DNA from: Streptomyces uncialis
GTDB lineage: Bacteria > Actinomycetota > Actinomycetes > Streptomycetales > Streptomycetaceae
Assembly (NCBI RefSeq): GCF_036250755.1
Contig: NZ_CP109583.1
Location: 8,488,001 to 8,552,000, forward strand
Direction of reading: 5' to 3'
DNA length: 64,000 bases
Both the position numbers and the translations under genes were made by a program. Positions 41,973-50,371 of the stretch are shown here, piece by piece (the first letter of the stretch is position 1; every line of letters begins with the position of its first letter). A model generated the notes under the pieces. The model did no database searches, had not been told where the DNA came from, and saw nothing but the letters and a program-made list of their open reading frames with translations.

Positions 41973-43034
41973 TCAGTTGGGCAGGTACTCCAGCTCGATC
42001 TTCTCGGTCCACCGGTCGAGCCGGGCGGCCACGAACGTCCAGTCGATGTCCTGCTCGGTGAAGGAGTCGGTCTCCTCGACGGCTCCGGCGTCCGCCTTCG
42101 CGAGCGCGCCCTTGTTGGCCGGGGCGGTGTGGAACTCCCGGGACCAGGCGGCCTGTACCTCCGCGCCGCCGAACCAGTCGATGAACTTCTTCGCCGCCCC
42201 GGCCTTCTTCGTACCGTTCACCAGCCCGATCTGCTGGACGACCATCGGAACGCCGGTCTCCGGCCGGACCGCCTCGGTCCGGATCTTGTACTGCTCCTCA
42301 CGGGTGGCCTTCCCGGAGAGCCACATCTGGCCCGCGGTGACCTTGCCGTCGGCCATCCGCGCGTACAGGTCGGTGTTCGTCACCGAGGGCACACCGTGCT
42401 CGAAGTACGACTCGACGGCGTCCCAACCGGCCTGGCCGACCCCGAGGTCGCCCTGGTCGTCGCGGTGTCTGCTGAGGATGCCGGACAGCACCATCTGGGT
42501 GGTGGCGCCGCCGAGTTCGGTGGGGACCTCGTACTTCTTCCGGAACTCCTCCTTGGTCCACAGATCGGGCCAGTCGGCGGGCGCCTGACCCTTCTCCGGA
42601 TAGGCGGCCTTGTCGTGGACGAGCATGACCGGCTCACGGACGATGGGCCAGAACCGCTTGCCGGTCGCGTCGCCCAGCGCGGCATCGACCTGATCGGCCC
42701 AGGCGGGGGTGTAGGCGCCGAGGACCTCCGCCTCCTTGAGCTTCTCGAAGTAGACGTTGTTCAGTCCGAAGGTGACGTCGGCCACCGGGTTCGCCTTCTC
42801 GGCGAGCAGCCGGTTCTGGACGTCACCGCCACCGAGGTCGACCACCTGGAGCGAGTGGCCCGCCTTGCCCGCCTCCTTCTTGAGCCAGTCGCCGCGCCCG
42901 TCGGACACGGAGTTGCTGTAGACGACGAGGGTCTCCGGGTCATCCGAGCCGCTCCCCCCGGACGGCGAGCCGCATCCGGCGGCGAGGGTCGCGGTGAGGA
43001 GCGTGGCCACGGCGGCCGTGAGGGTCCTGCGCAT
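41973..43034 (-). CDS. Extracellular solute-binding lipoprotein
   Basis: The protein has 353 residues. The signal peptide ends in the lipobox LAAGC with Cys21 as the lipid anchor, followed by a Gly/Ser linker. The mature part starts ETLVVYSNSVSDG and contains DVTFGLNNVYFEKLKEAEVLGAYTP, the pattern of class 1 binding proteins for iron, thiamine or aminoethylphosphonate. Later segments GGATTQMVLSG and QIGLVNGTKKAGAAKKFIDWF fit. It is the first gene of the operon and has the operator pair 58 bases upstream. Confidence 0.92.
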   Translation of the reverse strand: MRRTLTAAVATLLTATLAAGCGSPSGGSGSDDPETLVVYSNSVSDGRGDWLKKEAGKAGHSLQVVDLGGGDVQNRLLAEKANPVADVTFGLNNVYFEKLKEAEVLGAYTPAWADQVDAALGDATGKRFWPIVREPVMLVHDKAAYPEKGQAPADWPDLWTKEEFRKKYEVPTELGGATTQMVLSGILSRHRDDQGDLGVGQAGWDAVESYFEHGVPSVTNTDLYARMADGKVTAGQMWLSGKATREEQYKIRTEAVRPETGVPMVVQQIGLVNGTKKAGAAKKFIDWFGGAEVQAAWSREFHTAPANKGALAKADAGAVEETDSFTEQDIDWTFVAARLDRWTEKIELEYLPN

Positions 43035-43091
43035 CGGTTCGTTCCGTTCCGGCCCTGGTCGCGCTGCGCGCCGGGCCCCTTCGGCAGATGG

Positions 43092-43127
43092 ATGAACGCG
43101 CGTTCATCCACACTGAACGCGCGTTCA
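43092..43127. promoter_or_regulatory. Pair of palindromic operators upstream of the ABC operon
   Basis: ATGAACGCGCGTTCAT (43092-43107, a perfect 16-base palindrome) and TGAACGCGCGTTCA (43114-43127, 14 bases, perfect) have centres 21 bases apart, about two helical turns. They lie 58-93 bases before the binding-protein ATG. The LacI protein encoded at the end of the operon is the likely ligand. Confidence 0.8.
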
Positions 43128-43236
43128 TGGACCGAGGGGCGGCCGGCAGATGAATGACCGGCGTCCGAGCGCCGAAGGTCCGCCGCCGGGCGGTCGGGTA
43201 GGGGCGAGACCGGACGGGTACGGGCGGTCACACAGT

Positions 43237-43273
43237 GGGAGCCGGGGACCGGTACGACCGGTCCCCGGCTCCC
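43237..43273 (-). terminator. Hairpin terminator after the MFS gene
   Basis: A perfect 17-base stem (43237-43253 with 43257-43273, GGGAGCCGGGGACCGGT and its inverse) closes a 3-base loop. It lies 44 bases after the stop of the minus-strand MFS gene. Confidence 0.85.
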
Positions 43274-43317
43274 GGGGATGTCATCCGCGCCGGTTCGTGC
43301 GTCCGGCGGCGCGGGAC

Positions 43318-44676
43318 TCAGTCGGCCCGCCGCGCTCCCACCGCCACCTTGGTGGGCGGCGGAGCGGCGGTGTCCGTCGCGGACGGCTCCGGCGCGCTTC
43401 CCGGGGACGGGTCCTCGACGGTCCCCGGTTCCTTGAGGAAGAAGGTCAGCCCGAGGCCGACCAGATAGATGGAGGCGATCACCCACACCGTGCCCTCGAT
43501 ACCGATCGGCCCGACCAGCCCGGCGATGGCCGATCCGGCGAACTGGCTCAGTCCGGCGCCCAGGTTCAGGATGGCGACCGAGGCGGCGATATGACGCGGG
43601 GCGAGCATCGGCATGATCGCCGACAGCGGGACGAACGCGCCGAGCGCCAGTCCGTAGACGATGGCCACGGCCAGGGTGATGCCGAAGCTCGGCCCGACCG
43701 CCTCGGGCACGTAGTACAGCGCGAGCACGGTCACGAAACAGCCGAGTCCGCCGGCCCAGGCGACGGTGTTGACGCTGCCGATCCACCCGGCGACGTACCC
43801 GGACAGCAGATTGGCCGCCACATTGGCCAGCAGCATGGTGCCCCAGATGGTCTGCCACTGCGCCGTGGAGAAACCGACGTCGTTGACCATATGGGAGGTC
43901 AGGAACACCACGAAGGCGTAGAACGAGAGGGTGTTGATCATTCGGACCACACCTCCGACGCCCACCCGGGGATGTGTCCTGACGATGGTGAGCGCGCCGA
44001 ACATCTTGGCGACGGACTCCTTGGTGGAGTCCGGGGGAGCGGTCGTGACACGGGCCCGGACCAGGAAGATCACCAGCAGACCACCGGCGGCGACGAAGGC
44101 GAGGGAGAGCCACAGGGTCGCCATCTCGCCGATCACGGGGATGACCGCCCCCGCGAAGTAGGAGCTGATCACGCCGAGGCCCATGGTGGAGGCGAACCAG
44201 TACCAGCCGACCGCGCGGTTGAGCTTGTCGCCCGGGGTCTCCATCGCGATCCAGACGAGGAAGCCGTACGCGAAGAAGGGGTAACCCAGTCCGCGGATAC
44301 CGAAGGTGAGGAGCATCAGCGGGTAGTTCCCGGCCGCGACACCGACGGTCAGGAAGAGGACCTCGAAGACGGCCCAGATACCGAGGCCCAGCAGCATCAC
44401 CCGGCGCGGCCCCCACGCCTCGGCGAGCGCGCCGGAGAGCCAGGCCGCGACGGCGACGACGAAGCCGTACACCGTCCAGAGCAGGGCGACCTCGCTGCCG
44501 GAGAGCCCGCGCGACTCCAGGTAGGGCGAGAGGAACCCGACTTCGATGCCGTCGCCGACCATGAACAGCATCACGGCGAGGAAGCCGAAGGCGAGCGGCC
44601 GGACGATCCCCTGCCGTTCGAGGAATCCGGGGCGGGGCACGGCCGGGCCGGCCGTGGGATGGGGCGAGGTGGGCAT
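43318..44676 (-). CDS. MFS polyol permease (RbtT/DalT/CsbX-like)
   Basis: The protein has 452 residues from the ATG at 44676, which has GGAGG five bases upstream; an ATG at 44694 lacks a site. Twelve helices are predicted. Segments FMVGDGIEVGFLSPYL, GIRGLGYPFFAYGFLVWIA and WYWFASTMGLGVISSY are characteristic of the ribitol/arabitol permease branch. It is divergent from the SorC regulator. Its promoter region shares a motif with that of the FGGY kinase, so it probably imports the substrate that the kinase and aldolase degrade. Confidence 0.88.
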   Translation of the reverse strand: MPTSPHPTAGPAVPRPGFLERQGIVRPLAFGFLAVMLFMVGDGIEVGFLSPYLESRGLSGSEVALLWTVYGFVVAVAAWLSGALAEAWGPRRVMLLGLGIWAVFEVLFLTVGVAAGNYPLMLLTFGIRGLGYPFFAYGFLVWIAMETPGDKLNRAVGWYWFASTMGLGVISSYFAGAVIPVIGEMATLWLSLAFVAAGGLLVIFLVRARVTTAPPDSTKESVAKMFGALTIVRTHPRVGVGGVVRMINTLSFYAFVVFLTSHMVNDVGFSTAQWQTIWGTMLLANVAANLLSGYVAGWIGSVNTVAWAGGLGCFVTVLALYYVPEAVGPSFGITLAVAIVYGLALGAFVPLSAIMPMLAPRHIAASVAILNLGAGLSQFAGSAIAGLVGPIGIEGTVWVIASIYLVGLGLTFFLKEPGTVEDPSPGSAPEPSATDTAAPPPTKVAVGARRAD

Positions 44677-44704
44677 GTGTCCTCCGGCGTACACAACAGA
44701 CGCG

Positions 44705-44737
44705 TGAACATCTGATCAATAATCGAACCAAAGTGCA
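44705..44737. promoter_or_regulatory. Composite regulatory motif before the MFS gene
   Basis: An imperfect dyad TGAAC-ATCT-GATCA (44705-44718) is followed by CGAAC and CCAAAGTGCA (44728-44737), then TGTAATATGAG. The same order of elements occurs before the FGGY kinase at 50015-50060. SorC is the likely binder. Confidence 0.55.
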
Positions 44738-44872
44738 TGTAATATGAGTGGCACCCCTGCGGCTGTCAAGCCTCGGGCGGGTTCCCCGTACGGGGTGACG
44801 CGGCAGCCGCTGTGCTGGTCAGCGGCCCCCTGACCGGCGGAAGCGGCAGAGCAGGCTCCGAACGGAGGATCG

Positions 44873-45844
44873 ATGGAGAGAGCGACCGGTCAGAAGAGAC
44901 CACCGCTGGGCAAGATCGCGCGGCTGTACTACGAGCACGGACTGACCCACCAGGAGATCGCCGACCTGTGCGGGCTCTCCCGGATCAAGGTCACCCGGCT
45001 GCTGGCGGAGGCCCGCCGGGTCGGCATCGTGGAGATCACGGTGCACAGCGACGACCATCTGTTCGTGGGCCTGGAATCGGCCCTGGGCAGCGCCTACGCC
45101 CTGCGGCAGGCATGGGTGGGCCCGGCCTTCGATGACGAGAGCCGGGCCGCCCACTCCCTGGGGGCACTGGCCGCGGACTGCGTCAGCGCCTTCCTCGACG
45201 AGGGCACCACCATCGCGGTCGGCCTGTCGGGATCGGTCGCCACGATCCCCGAACATCTGCGGCCCTCGTCCGCCCCGGACGTCAACTTCGTCCCGCTCAC
45301 CGGGAGCAAGGGCGGTATCTCCCGGGCCGCCAGCTCCCATGAACTCGCCCTCGCCTTCGCCGCCGCCGCGGGCGGGCACGCCTACCACCTCCCCGCCCCG
45401 CTGCTGGCCCGCTCCGCCGAGGCCGCCCGGGTGTGGCGCGAGGACCCGGCCGTCCAGGAAACCCTGGAACGCGCGGTCTCGGCGGACGCGCTGATCGCCG
45501 GGATCGGCGGGACGACCGCCGACGCCGGTCTGCTCGTCCAGGGCCTGACCGCCACCGAGCTCGCGGGCATCCGCGCGCGCGGCGCGGTGGGGGATATCTC
45601 CGGCCGCTTCTTCGACGCGGACGGCGCCGCCGTGCCGGGCGAGGTGGACGAACGGCTCATCGGACTGAGCCTGGAGCAGCTGCGGGCGGTACCCGTCCGG
45701 ATCGGGGTCGCCCGGGGGGCGGCCAAACGCCAGGCCCTGGAGGTGGCGCTGCGCCAGGGCCTCATCAATGTCCTGGTGACCGACGCCGCCACCGCGGAGG
45801 AACTGCTGGCAGCCGCCGGCGTGGCGCCGAACGCGCCGTCATGA
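44873..45844 (+). CDS. SorC-family sugar-responsive regulator
   Basis: The protein has 323 residues. An N-terminal helix-turn-helix reads KIARLYYEHGLTHQEIADLCGLSRIKVTRLLAEARRVGIVEI (about 14-55). The sugar-phosphate-binding domain that follows has AVGLSGSVATIPEHL, FVPLTGSKGGIS and IAGIGGTTADAGLL. SorC proteins bind phosphorylated sugars or polyols and act as tetramers. It is divergent from the polyol permease gene and upstream of the class II aldolase, so it is the local regulator of the catabolic genes. Confidence 0.92.
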   Translation: MERATGQKRPPLGKIARLYYEHGLTHQEIADLCGLSRIKVTRLLAEARRVGIVEITVHSDDHLFVGLESALGSAYALRQAWVGPAFDDESRAAHSLGALAADCVSAFLDEGTTIAVGLSGSVATIPEHLRPSSAPDVNFVPLTGSKGGISRAASSHELALAFAAAAGGHAYHLPAPLLARSAEAARVWREDPAVQETLERAVSADALIAGIGGTTADAGLLVQGLTATELAGIRARGAVGDISGRFFDADGAAVPGEVDERLIGLSLEQLRAVPVRIGVARGAAKRQALEVALRQGLINVLVTDAATAEELLAAAGVAPNAPS

Positions 45845-45903
45845 ACACCCCGAGCGGCCGGACCGTCCGACGGCCCGCCGCCGTACGAAAGGACATGATG
45901 TGA
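45841..45903 (+). CDS. 20-codon ORF bridging the SorC and aldolase genes
   Basis: An ATG overlaps the SorC stop (ATGA at 45841-45844). Twenty codons later the TGA overlaps the GTG start of the aldolase gene (GTGA at 45900-45903). The peptide is basic (MNTPSGRTVRRPAAV...). No ribosome site is seen for it, so it would be read by ribosomes that finish SorC. It may be a coupling device rather than a functional peptide. Confidence 0.4.
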   Translation: MNTPSGRTVRRPAAVRKDMM

Positions 45904-46535
45904 AGCCGGTTCATACCCGCGAGGACCTGTGCGAGCGGCTGGCCGAGGTCGGCCGGATCGCCGTGGAACGCGGACTGGTGCTCGCCAGCGGGGGAAACCT
46001 GTCGGCGCGGCTGCCCGGCGGCGACGAGTTCGTCGTCACCGGCGCGGGCACCTGGCTCGACCGCCTGGAGGAGGCGGACTTCACCGTGATGACGCTCGCC
46101 GGGGAACGGACGGGTGGCGCGGCGAAGCCGTCCAGCGAGTGGAAGCTGCACCAGCGCACGTACCAGGTGCGCCCGGACGTCAACTGCGTGGTGCATCTGC
46201 ACCCCCAGCACGCGGTCCTCCTCGACGCGGTCGGCGCGCCGATCCGGCTGATCAGCCTCGACCACGCCTACTACGTCCGCTCCGTCGGTACGGTGCCGTA
46301 CCACCCCAACGGCTCCGACGAACTCGCCGAGGCCGCGGCCGAGCAGGCGCTGCGCCACGACTGCATGGTGCTCTCCCACCACGGGTGTTCCTCGCTCGGT
46401 GCGGACATCGGGATGGCCTTCCGGCGGGCGATGAATCTGGAGGAGGCCGCGGTGGCCACGTATCGTGCTCTCGCCCTGGGCGATACCACGGCGGCGTTCC
46501 CGTCCGAGGCCCTGGCGTCCCTCCACCACGCCTGA
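45900..46535 (+). CDS. Class II aldolase/adducin family protein
   Basis: The protein has 211 residues and starts at a GTG with GAAAGGA upstream. The zinc-dependent aldolase fold shows GLVLASGGNLSARLPGG, the catalytic Glu in KPSSEWKLH, the metal histidines in CVVHLHPQHAVLL and the third in LSHHGCSSLG. Members include fuculose-1-phosphate aldolase, ribulose-5-phosphate 4-epimerase and 3-oxo-tetronate-4-phosphate decarboxylase. With an FGGY kinase and a hydroxyacid dehydrogenase nearby, it should cleave, epimerise or decarboxylate a phosphorylated sugar or sugar acid. Confidence 0.9.
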   Translation: MKPVHTREDLCERLAEVGRIAVERGLVLASGGNLSARLPGGDEFVVTGAGTWLDRLEEADFTVMTLAGERTGGAAKPSSEWKLHQRTYQVRPDVNCVVHLHPQHAVLLDAVGAPIRLISLDHAYYVRSVGTVPYHPNGSDELAEAAAEQALRHDCMVLSHHGCSSLGADIGMAFRRAMNLEEAAVATYRALALGDTTAAFPSEALASLHHA

Positions 46536-46559
46536 CCCACCCCCCACCCCAACGGTGCC

Positions 46560-47345
46560 CCACGGGTCGCCTGTGCTGGGCCCACTTGTCCCCGTGCGGG
46601 CCGCCCGTGGGGTGCGCAGTTCCCCGCAGGTCGCCTTCGCTCGCGCCCCCTAGGTTGCCTGTGCTGGGCCCACTTGTCCCTGTGCGGGTTGCTCGTGGGT
46701 GCGCAGTTCCCCGCGCCCCTGGATGCTGCCCCCTTGCGGTCGCTACTTGGGTGCGGGCCGTCCTCGTTTTGCGCAGTTCCCCGCGCCCCTGAGGTCGCGC
46801 CCCTTGCGGTTCCCGTTGGGGTGCGGGTGGTCCTTGGTTGCTCGCGCAGTTCCCCGCGCCCCTGAAGGGGCGCCCACCTGGGGCTGTCCGTCAGGTGCGG
46901 GCCTTCGCTCGCGGAACCCCTCTCCTCCCGCGGTCGCGCTGCTGCGGGAGGGGGTGGGCGGGAATCTCTGCCCGCAGACTCCGATGCTCTTCAGTAGCTC
47001 CGCTGGACGTCGTACCGAGCGCGTTGGAGCGAGGACGGAGAATCCCGACCGGCACCGACCCGAAGAACCGACCGGATGCGCCCCAAAGGGGCGCGGGGAA
47101 CTGCGCGAAAACGACGAGCGACGGCACAGGGAACAAGCGCGCCCACCCGGACAGACCTGGGAAGCGCAAGCGAAGGCGACCCGCGGGGAACTGCGCACCC
47201 GACGAGCGACGGCACAGAACCGAAGTGCGTCCCGCCGGACAGACCTCGGAAGCGCAAGCGAAGGCGACCCGCGGGGAACCGCGCGAACCCCCCGAACGAC
47301 GGCACAGGAACGAAGCGCGCCCAGCACAGGGACCCCAAGGGCGCG
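46560..47345. repeat. Array of inverted Streptomyces intergenic repeats
   Basis: The element GCGCAGTTCCCCGCGCCCCT or a close variant occurs four times in plus orientation (46614-46627 partial, 46701-46720, 46771-46790, 46844-46863). It occurs three times inverted (47087-47106, 47183-47196, 47271-47284). On the right side it sits in units of about 88 bases that also contain GACGAGCGACGGCACAG (from 47113 and 47201). The array fills most of the 873-base gap between convergent genes. I know this motif as a common intergenic repeat in Streptomyces. No gene is supported here. Confidence 0.85.
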
Positions 47346-47408
47346 CCCAGGCAAAAGGGGACGCCCCCGAGCGAAAACCCGGGGGCGCAACCAAAGACGG
47401 CCGACCCG

Positions 47409-48419
47409 TCAAACCGCGGCGAGCGGCCCTGCGTTGGCCACCGCCGCAGGCTCCTCCCCGACGGCCCAGGCACGCAACGCACGCTCCGCGATCCGCGAGT
47501 GCTCCGTGACCACATCGTCGGACGCGCCACCGATATGCGGAGTGAGCGTGACATTGTCGAGCCGGAACAGCTCGGAGTCGGCCGGCGGCGGCTCGGTCCA
47601 GAAGACATCCAGACCGGCCCCCCCGATCCGCTTCTCGCGCAACGCGGCCATCAGGGCCTCCTCGTCCACCACGGCCGCCCGTCCCGCGTTGACGAGATAG
47701 GCGTCGGGACGCATCAGGGCGATCTCCCGCGCCCCGACGAGCCCCACCGTCGAGTCGTTGAGCGGCACATGCACGGTGATGACGTCGGACCGGCCCATGA
47801 GGTCGTCGAGGCCGACGATCTCCGCGTCGTCACCGAGGGCGCCCGGCGCGAGGAACGGGTCGTGGACGAGGACGTTCATACCGAACCCCAGGGCGCGGCG
47901 CATCACCCGGCGCCCGATGGCACCCCCGCCGAGGATGCCCAGTGTGCGCCCGCCGAGACCGATCCCCCGGAAGCGGGCGTACGGCTCGAAGACATCGTCC
48001 GCGCGCCAGTTCCCGTCCCGCATCCACCGCTCCGCGGCCCCCGTGCGGCGGACGGCGGACAGGATGAGCGTGAAGGCGAGATCGGCGGTGATCTCGGCGT
48101 TGCGCGCCGGGGTGGTGGCCACCGGTATGCCCCGGCGGGTACAGGCGGGCAGATCGACGTTGACGGGGCTGGCCCGGCAGGTGACGACGAACTTCAGCGC
48201 GGGCGCCGCGTCGAGCGCCGCCTGGTCGACCTGGTCGACCTCGCAGACCACCGCGTCGGCCACCGCCAGTCGGTCGGCGAGCTGCGGCCGGGCGAGGGAA
48301 GCGCCCTCCATGGAGGGTTCCACCGTCTCGACTTCGAACAGTTCCGCCAGCCGTGCGGCGGCGGCCGGGTCGAACGGCGCGGTGATGAGCAGCCGCGGAC
48401 GCGGCGACGCGTGGGTCAC
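47409..48419 (-). CDS. D-2-hydroxyacid dehydrogenase (NAD-dependent)
   Basis: The protein has 336 residues and starts at a GTG that overlaps the kinase stop (GTGA). The Rossmann motif is TLGILGGGAIGRRVMRRA. The catalytic Arg lies in VNAGRAAVVDEEAL, and the Glu/His pair in LTPHIGGASDD. Its closest families are phosphoglycerate, glyoxylate and hydroxypyruvate dehydrogenases. It is cotranscribed with the FGGY kinase. It could oxidise a sugar acid before phosphorylation or reduce a C2-C3 cleavage product. The exact substrate is open. Confidence 0.9.
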   Translation of the reverse strand: MTHASPRPRLLITAPFDPAAAARLAELFEVETVEPSMEGASLARPQLADRLAVADAVVCEVDQVDQAALDAAPALKFVVTCRASPVNVDLPACTRRGIPVATTPARNAEITADLAFTLILSAVRRTGAAERWMRDGNWRADDVFEPYARFRGIGLGGRTLGILGGGAIGRRVMRRALGFGMNVLVHDPFLAPGALGDDAEIVGLDDLMGRSDVITVHVPLNDSTVGLVGAREIALMRPDAYLVNAGRAAVVDEEALMAALREKRIGGAGLDVFWTEPPPADSELFRLDNVTLTPHIGGASDDVVTEHSRIAERALRAWAVGEEPAAVANAGPLAAV

Positions 48420-49990
48420 AGGGATTCCAATCCATCGGCGGCGGGCGCCGACTCCGTGGTGGGGGACGGGGAGGACGGAGCCCCGGTGAGGCTCCGCAGA
48501 TCACGCAGGGAGGGCCAGACGGGACGCAGCGCGTCCCTGGCGGCGGCGAAGGCGCGCGCCTGCCGGTCGTGCAGATCCCGTACGGCGGGGTCGGGACGGA
48601 AGGTGAGGGTGGCGGCGGGCCGGCCCAGGGCGGCGAGCGCGCTGTCGAGATCGGCGGCCGCCCCGCCCGCGACCAGGGCCAGCGCGGCCACCCCGCGGGC
48701 TCCCAGCTCGGGTGCGGTGGAGCGTTCCACTGGCCGTCCTGTGACATCGGCCAGTACCTGGCACAGCAGGTCCGACGAGGCCGATCCGCCCGCGATCCGC
48801 AGCGTCCGGCCCGTCACCGGTTCCCCGAGGCACTCGCGCAAGGTGAGGGCGATCCCCTCGTAGACGGCGCGCAGCAGTTGCCCCGGGGTCGTCAGGACGC
48901 TCATCCCCACCCAGGCGGCGGAGGCCGCCGGGTCGACGAACGGGGCGCGTTCCCCCTGGGGCGAACCGTAGGGGAGATAGAGGACACCGCCCGCCCCCGG
49001 TCCGGCCGCTCGGGCCAGCCGCTCCAGGTCCGGCCAGCCGCTGCCCTCCGGGCCGGTCACCGTACGGACCCAGTCGAGGTTGGGCGCGCCCGCCATCGGG
49101 GCCAGGCATTCGAGGACGCTGCCCAGCCCGGTCGCCAGGGTGATGCGCCCTTCGGGGCCGGGGCCCCGGCCGTCCTGCCGTACCCGCGCCGCGAAGGCCG
49201 TGGTGCCGACGATCAGATAGGCGTCGCCCGGCCGGACCGCGCCGAGTCCGACCCCGCCCGCGACGGCGTCGACCAGGCCGACGACCACGGGAACGCCCTC
49301 GGGCAGCCCGGTGGCACGCGCGGCCGGTGCGCCGACCGTGCCCGCCGCCTCGTGCGGCGGCCGAACGGGGGCGAGCAGATGACGGAAGCGCTGGTGTCCC
49401 AGCCCCTCCAGCAGGGCGTCGGAGTAGGTGCCGGTGGTGACGTCGAGATAGGTGCGGGAGGCGTCGGACGCGTCGGTGGCGATCTCCCCGGTCAGCCGGA
49501 AGCGAATCCAGTCCTTGCAGTTCAGCTGGTGCGCGGCCCGGTCCAGCCGCTCGGGGTGGTCGGCCTCCAGCTGCTCCAGCAGCACCGGTAGCGCGCCGGG
49601 GAACAGGGACGAGCCGGTGATGTCGCGTACGAGGTCGCCGCGGCCGTCCCGCTCCCACGCGGTGACCCGGGCGGCGGCCGTGCCGTCCATCCAGATCGTC
49701 GCGGGACCGCACGGGCGCCCCGTCTCGTCCACCAGCCAGGCTCCGTCGCCCTGACCGGTCACACCGACCGCGACGATCTCGACACCGTCACCGGCGTCCC
49801 GGACCGCGGCCCGCACGGTGTCACCGACCGCGGACCAGATCTCGTCCATGTCCTGCTCCACCCGGTCACCGTGGTGCGTGACCCGCAGCGGCGCCCGGGA
49901 CCAGCCGAGCTGTTCGCCGTCCCGGGCCAGGACAACGGCCTTGACCGCGGTGGTGCCGGCGTCGATGCCGACCACTGCCTGCCGAGTCAC
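48416..49990 (-). CDS. FGGY-family carbohydrate kinase
   Basis: The protein has 524 residues from the GTG at 49990, with GGGAGG eight bases upstream; a GTG at 50005 lacks a site. FGGY N-domain: AVVGIDAGTTAVKAVVL, then AVGVTGQGDGAWLVD. C-domain: GGVLYLPYGSPQGERAPF, AVYEGIALTLRECL and GGSASSDLLCQVLADVTGRPV, a typical ATP-binding end. Members phosphorylate xylulose, ribulose, erythritol, glycerol and others. The composite motif at 50015-50048 sits at its promoter and links it to the permease gene. Confidence 0.92.
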   Translation of the reverse strand: MTRQAVVGIDAGTTAVKAVVLARDGEQLGWSRAPLRVTHHGDRVEQDMDEIWSAVGDTVRAAVRDAGDGVEIVAVGVTGQGDGAWLVDETGRPCGPATIWMDGTAAARVTAWERDGRGDLVRDITGSSLFPGALPVLLEQLEADHPERLDRAAHQLNCKDWIRFRLTGEIATDASDASRTYLDVTTGTYSDALLEGLGHQRFRHLLAPVRPPHEAAGTVGAPAARATGLPEGVPVVVGLVDAVAGGVGLGAVRPGDAYLIVGTTAFAARVRQDGRGPGPEGRITLATGLGSVLECLAPMAGAPNLDWVRTVTGPEGSGWPDLERLARAAGPGAGGVLYLPYGSPQGERAPFVDPAASAAWVGMSVLTTPGQLLRAVYEGIALTLRECLGEPVTGRTLRIAGGSASSDLLCQVLADVTGRPVERSTAPELGARGVAALALVAGGAAADLDSALAALGRPAATLTFRPDPAVRDLHDRQARAFAAARDALRPVWPSLRDLRSLTGAPSSPSPTTESAPAADGLESL

Positions 49991-50014
49991 TGATGAACCT
50001 CCCACAACCGAAAA

Positions 50015-50048
50015 ATGAACATTGGTTCATCGAACGATCCAAAGTGCA
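50015..50048. promoter_or_regulatory. Operator and shared motif before the FGGY kinase
   Basis: ATGAAC-ATTG-GTTCAT (50015-50030) is a perfect inverted repeat with the same half-sites and spacing as the palindromes at 43092-43107. CGAAC and CCAAAGTGCA (50039-50048) follow, as at 44724-44737. The rest of the gap to 50371 shows no gene. Confidence 0.7.
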
Positions 50049-50371
50049 GCAAATTTAGGCGTGTATCGGGCAGCCGTCAACCGATCCCGGGTGGCTGCTG
50101 GAGGCAGTGCGCGGCGAGGGTCCCGGGTTCCGCCGGGGGCGACGGCCCAGCAGGGGGACGCGCGGGCGGCTGCCCTGAACCGCAGGTCACGGTCGTACCG
50201 GCACGGGGACATGCGGGCCGGTCCCGCTGAACCTCCGCCCCCTCTGAACCGCACTCACTCACCTCGGCGGTCCAGGCCACCGACCCTGTCCCGGACCGCC
50301 GACCCTGGACCGCACCCGGACCTGAACGTCGGGGGACAGGCCGAGCCGGGCGGGGTGGCTACGATCGCGGG

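Noticed and set aside
45841..45903. Treating the 20-codon ORF as a normal gene
   Set aside because: It has no ribosome site and no recognisable sequence. It is listed only as a possible coupling element.
47087..47345. CRISPR array
   Set aside because: The 88-base units are nearly identical throughout, with no short repeat/variable spacer structure and no cas genes.
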